Shown here one piece after another: positions 62,328-64,000 of a DNA stretch of 64,000 bases. Location: positions 1 through 64,000 of the forward strand of contig NZ_JAKSXN010000002.1 of the NCBI RefSeq assembly GCF_022427145.1. Reading direction: 5' to 3'. The position numbers and the translations under genes are program-made. How positions within the stretch are numbered: position 1 is the stretch's first letter; each line of letters starts with the position of its first letter. Source of the DNA: Paenibacillus timonensis. Its GTDB lineage: Bacteria; Bacillota; Bacilli; Paenibacillales; Paenibacillaceae. The notes under the pieces are model-generated. The model saw only the letters and a program-made list of their open reading frames with translations. It was not told the origin of the DNA and did not search any database.

Positions 62328-62747
62328 CTAATTGTTCTTGCGGCTAGTCCTCATCGCATGAAGCAGTTGGACGTCCGAAGATGCGGTAAACCGCTGATAT
62401 TCCGGCGAATCCATGCCGTAAATGGCGATTTTCCCCTGCTCGTCATAATGCACGCCCCATCCATACTTCTTCGGAAGGGCCGAAGCCCGCAAGCAAGGGT
62501 GCGGTTTGCTGAACAACTCCTCCCAGAGCTCCTGCCGGCGTTCCTGCACCACTTCCTCCGGGATTTGCTTGTGGCGAATATATACCTCGAATAACAACTC
62601 CTCATGATTGTACCGGTACGGAGCTTGCGAGAGCAGCTCGTATTGAATGATATGCGCTGGCTTCGCGGATCTCGTCGACACCGGAACGATCGCACGATCG
62701 ACAGGACAATCGGTCGATACGCGAATAAACGTATTTTTGTAGCTCAC
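62328..62747 (-). CDS. DUF6157-family protein
   Basis: This 139-residue protein matches DUF6157: SYKNTFIRVSTDCPVDRAIVP, HIIQYELLSQAPYRYNHEELLFEVYIRHK and a tail with ALPKKYGWGVHYDEQGKIAIYG. No function is known. It has no signal peptide or membrane helix. The ATG at 62747 has GGAGGC at its upstream side (minus strand AAGGAGGCCGGGAGTCGTG). It is 37 bases upstream of the PPOX-like gene and may be the first gene of that operon. Confidence 0.88.
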   Translation of the reverse strand: MSYKNTFIRVSTDCPVDRAIVPVSTRSAKPAHIIQYELLSQAPYRYNHEELLFEVYIRHKQIPEEVVQERRQELWEELFSKPHPCLRASALPKKYGWGVHYDEQGKIAIYGMDSPEYQRFTASSDVQLLHAMRTSRKNN

Positions 62748-62824
62748 GACTCCCGGCCTCCTTCACTTTTTTCCTTATTATACCTGATCCTTTAAATTTA
62801 AAGAATATCGCCTTTGCCCGCCCC

Positions 62825-63004
62825 ATTATATTCGATATTTCGCATAGAAAACGGTGCCGAAGCCGAAAAATCCGAAATCTATTCGATATTTCATACAGAT
62901 TCTAGAATTACACTCTCCTGATGGCCACATATATATGAAATTTCATCTATATTTCGTTGGAAACGCCGAAATTGCCCCATTGTATTCGGTTTTTCGTATA
63001 CGTT
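62825..63004. repeat. Four-element repeat cluster, 50-53 bp spacing, same family as 23-151
   Basis: Elements start at 62825, 62876, 62929 and 62979, so spacings are 51, 53 and 50 bp. They share the core TATTCGATTTTTCATAT, and read on the minus strand they match the cluster at 23-151. The second has arms AATCT and AGATT, where the first element at 23 has ATTCT and AGAAT: sequence differs but pairing is kept. The 324 bp gap (62748-63071) holds this cluster and a terminator; no gene was seen. Confidence 0.8.
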
Positions 63005-63025
63005 ACGCCCTGTTCTAAACTCATA

Positions 63026-63053
63026 AAAAAACCGGCGGTGCATTCACCGCCGG
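63026..63053 (-). terminator. Terminator of the ParM-like gene
   Basis: CCGGCGGTG and CACCGCCGG form a perfect 9 bp stem around CATT. On the minus strand seven T follow. Confidence 0.93.
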
Positions 63054-63071
63054 AACGATCATTCGGACGCT

Positions 63072-64000
63072 TTACGCCGGGTTCGGTTGTTGGCCAGCTT
63101 TATTCTTGGCCAGCTTCAAGTAACCCTGCACGTTCAAGATCTCGCTATTCTCTTCAAACCGCAAACGCATCGGGCCGGCCGCATCGATCAGATACGATTT
63201 CAGCGCCGCGGCCCCGCCGCCAAGCACGTAGAAGCATTCGATATCCGGGTACTTCTTCCACCGCTTGCGGATCAGGTCAACCAGCTTCTGCGCGGCCCGG
63301 CTGAAATACATATCGACGATCGGCCGAATGTCCGCTTGTCCTTCACCCACGCGCTGGATGACGAATTCCCGGTTGCGGATGCGCCCAATCAACTTCGTGC
63401 GGCTCGGGAAGCGGTATCCGAATTGGTCCTCTACATCGCGGATAATCGAATCCAAATAGGTTGCGAGCCCAAACTGCTCGCCGGTGCTGAACTGGTTATC
63501 GATGTTCATCCGCTTGACCACCGGAAAATCGGTGGTCAAGGCGCCGATCTCGCAAATGCCGATACAGCCGTTATGCAGTTCTTCGTTCCGTACCTGCAGC
63601 GTATCGTTCGTCGCCAAATGGAACAGGGCGGCCGCGCCTTCCACCGACACGATCGTACGGCGGATGTGGAGGCGTACCGTGCGCCCGCGCAGCTCCGGGG
63701 TGGACAGGAACGTCACTTCGTGCTCGCCGGTCAGCCGCTCCTCGAACGCTTGATGAAATGCCACGTAAGTGCGGACCGGCAGTCCGGTCCCAATTATGTA
63801 TTCAACCTCTTCGACCCCGGCTCCCGTCGTCGGATACGCTTGTCCGGAAAGGGCTGCATAAGCCAGCGCCGTCAGCGCAACGACCAGGGACTGATCGCTG
63901 GTGGCCTTGTTGTCCGTTTCCTCCAGCTCGGAATTGTCCTGATCCTCCATCGCCAGCAGGCCTACGAAATACCGCTGGTTATTTCTCTTTAATTTAGGGC
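63072..64000 (-). CDS. Actin-like ParM/StbA-family protein, 5' end outside the window
   Basis: The frame stays open to the window end, so the gene is partial; the methionine at 63950 is internal (LKRNNQRYFVGLLAMEDQDN continues upstream). The visible 309 residues match the C-terminal two thirds of actin-like ATPases of the ParM/StbA type: YFVGLLA, EEVEYIIGTGLPVRTY, CEIGALTTDFPVV and FYVLGGGAAALKSYL, the second phosphate and adenosine-binding loops. Such proteins segregate plasmids; chromosomal copies are common in Paenibacillus and their role is unclear. No partner DNA-binding gene is visible, as the downstream side holds only a terminator. Confidence 0.85.
   Translation of the reverse strand, partial: PKLKRNNQRYFVGLLAMEDQDNSELEETDNKATSDQSLVVALTALAYAALSGQAYPTTGAGVEEVEYIIGTGLPVRTYVAFHQAFEERLTGEHEVTFLSTPELRGRTVRLHIRRTIVSVEGAAALFHLATNDTLQVRNEELHNGCIGICEIGALTTDFPVVKRMNIDNQFSTGEQFGLATYLDSIIRDVEDQFGYRFPSRTKLIGRIRNREFVIQRVGEGQADIRPIVDMYFSRAAQKLVDLIRKRWKKYPDIECFYVLGGGAAALKSYLIDAAGPMRLRFEENSEILNVQGYLKLAKNKAGQQPNPA

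Noticed and set aside
63072-63950. Complete 292-residue protein starting at 63950
   Set aside because: The frame continues to the window edge with sensible family sequence, so that methionine is internal.

Overview
The window looks like a chromosomal segment of a Paenibacillus-like bacterium (Bacillota, Paenibacillaceae). Coding regions are GC-rich, start codons follow AGGAGG-type ribosome binding sites, and GTG and TTG starts occur. Several blocks keep the Bacillus subtilis gene order: ydcC-alr-ndoAI-ndoA at the left, and groEL/groES-tatC-tatA-moaC-ydiF in the right half. YesM-type kinases with AraC-type regulators beside oligosaccharide ABC transporters are typical of Paenibacillus. No rRNA, tRNA, insertion sequence or cas gene was seen.

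Layout. 1-4.1 kb: repeat cluster, a small unknown gene, the EndoA toxin-antitoxin pair, alr, ydcC. 4.3-7.7 kb: LytTR regulator, DUF3021 protein and ABC-2 exporter, facing a TetR regulator. 7.7-18.1 kb: membrane protein, MFS transporter, a two-component system next to an lplABC-like importer, amino acid permease. 18.2-20.5 kb: a membrane domain plus alpha/beta hydrolase split by a frameshift. 20.6-24.5 kb: GbsR-type regulator and a glycine betaine ABC importer. 25-30.5 kb: glycosyltransferase, YjfB-like small protein, ASCH, patatin, DUF3298-type and YedK-type proteins. 30.5-45.1 kb: a carbohydrate island with a GH51 arabinofuranosidase, an ArsR-type regulator, a GH88 / heparinase II-III / DUF2264 / ABC importer operon on the minus strand, and a divergent kinase-regulator pair. 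45.1-47.3 kb: orphan OppB-type permease, broken GNAT gene, AT-rich hydrolase. 47.5-56.4 kb: groESL with CIRCE, a 1.66 kb repeat-filled gap, tatC, tatA, moaB, moaC, folate cyclo-ligase, ABC-F protein. 56.4-64 kb: DnaA-box cluster, YciI, three envelope genes, cysteine synthase, rhodanese, a deleted dihydrofolate-reductase-like gene, AAC(3)/YokD protein, pyridoxamine-oxidase-like protein, DUF6157, a repeat cluster, and an actin-like ParM/StbA gene cut by the window end.

The genes form familiar modules: osmoprotection (GbsR/OpuA), protein folding and Tat export, molybdopterin synthesis, and use of uronate- and arabinose-containing polysaccharides.

The most unusual feature is intergenic. Five gaps carry clusters of short, partly palindromic repeats (about 25 bp) at 50-53 bp spacing; in one cluster the spacing is exactly 52 bp three times running. 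At least four unrelated sequence families share this spacing. Next to one cluster lies a roughly 290 bp GC-rich element in three tandem copies, with nested inverted repeats and no convincing reading frame. These are the best candidates for an undescribed system.
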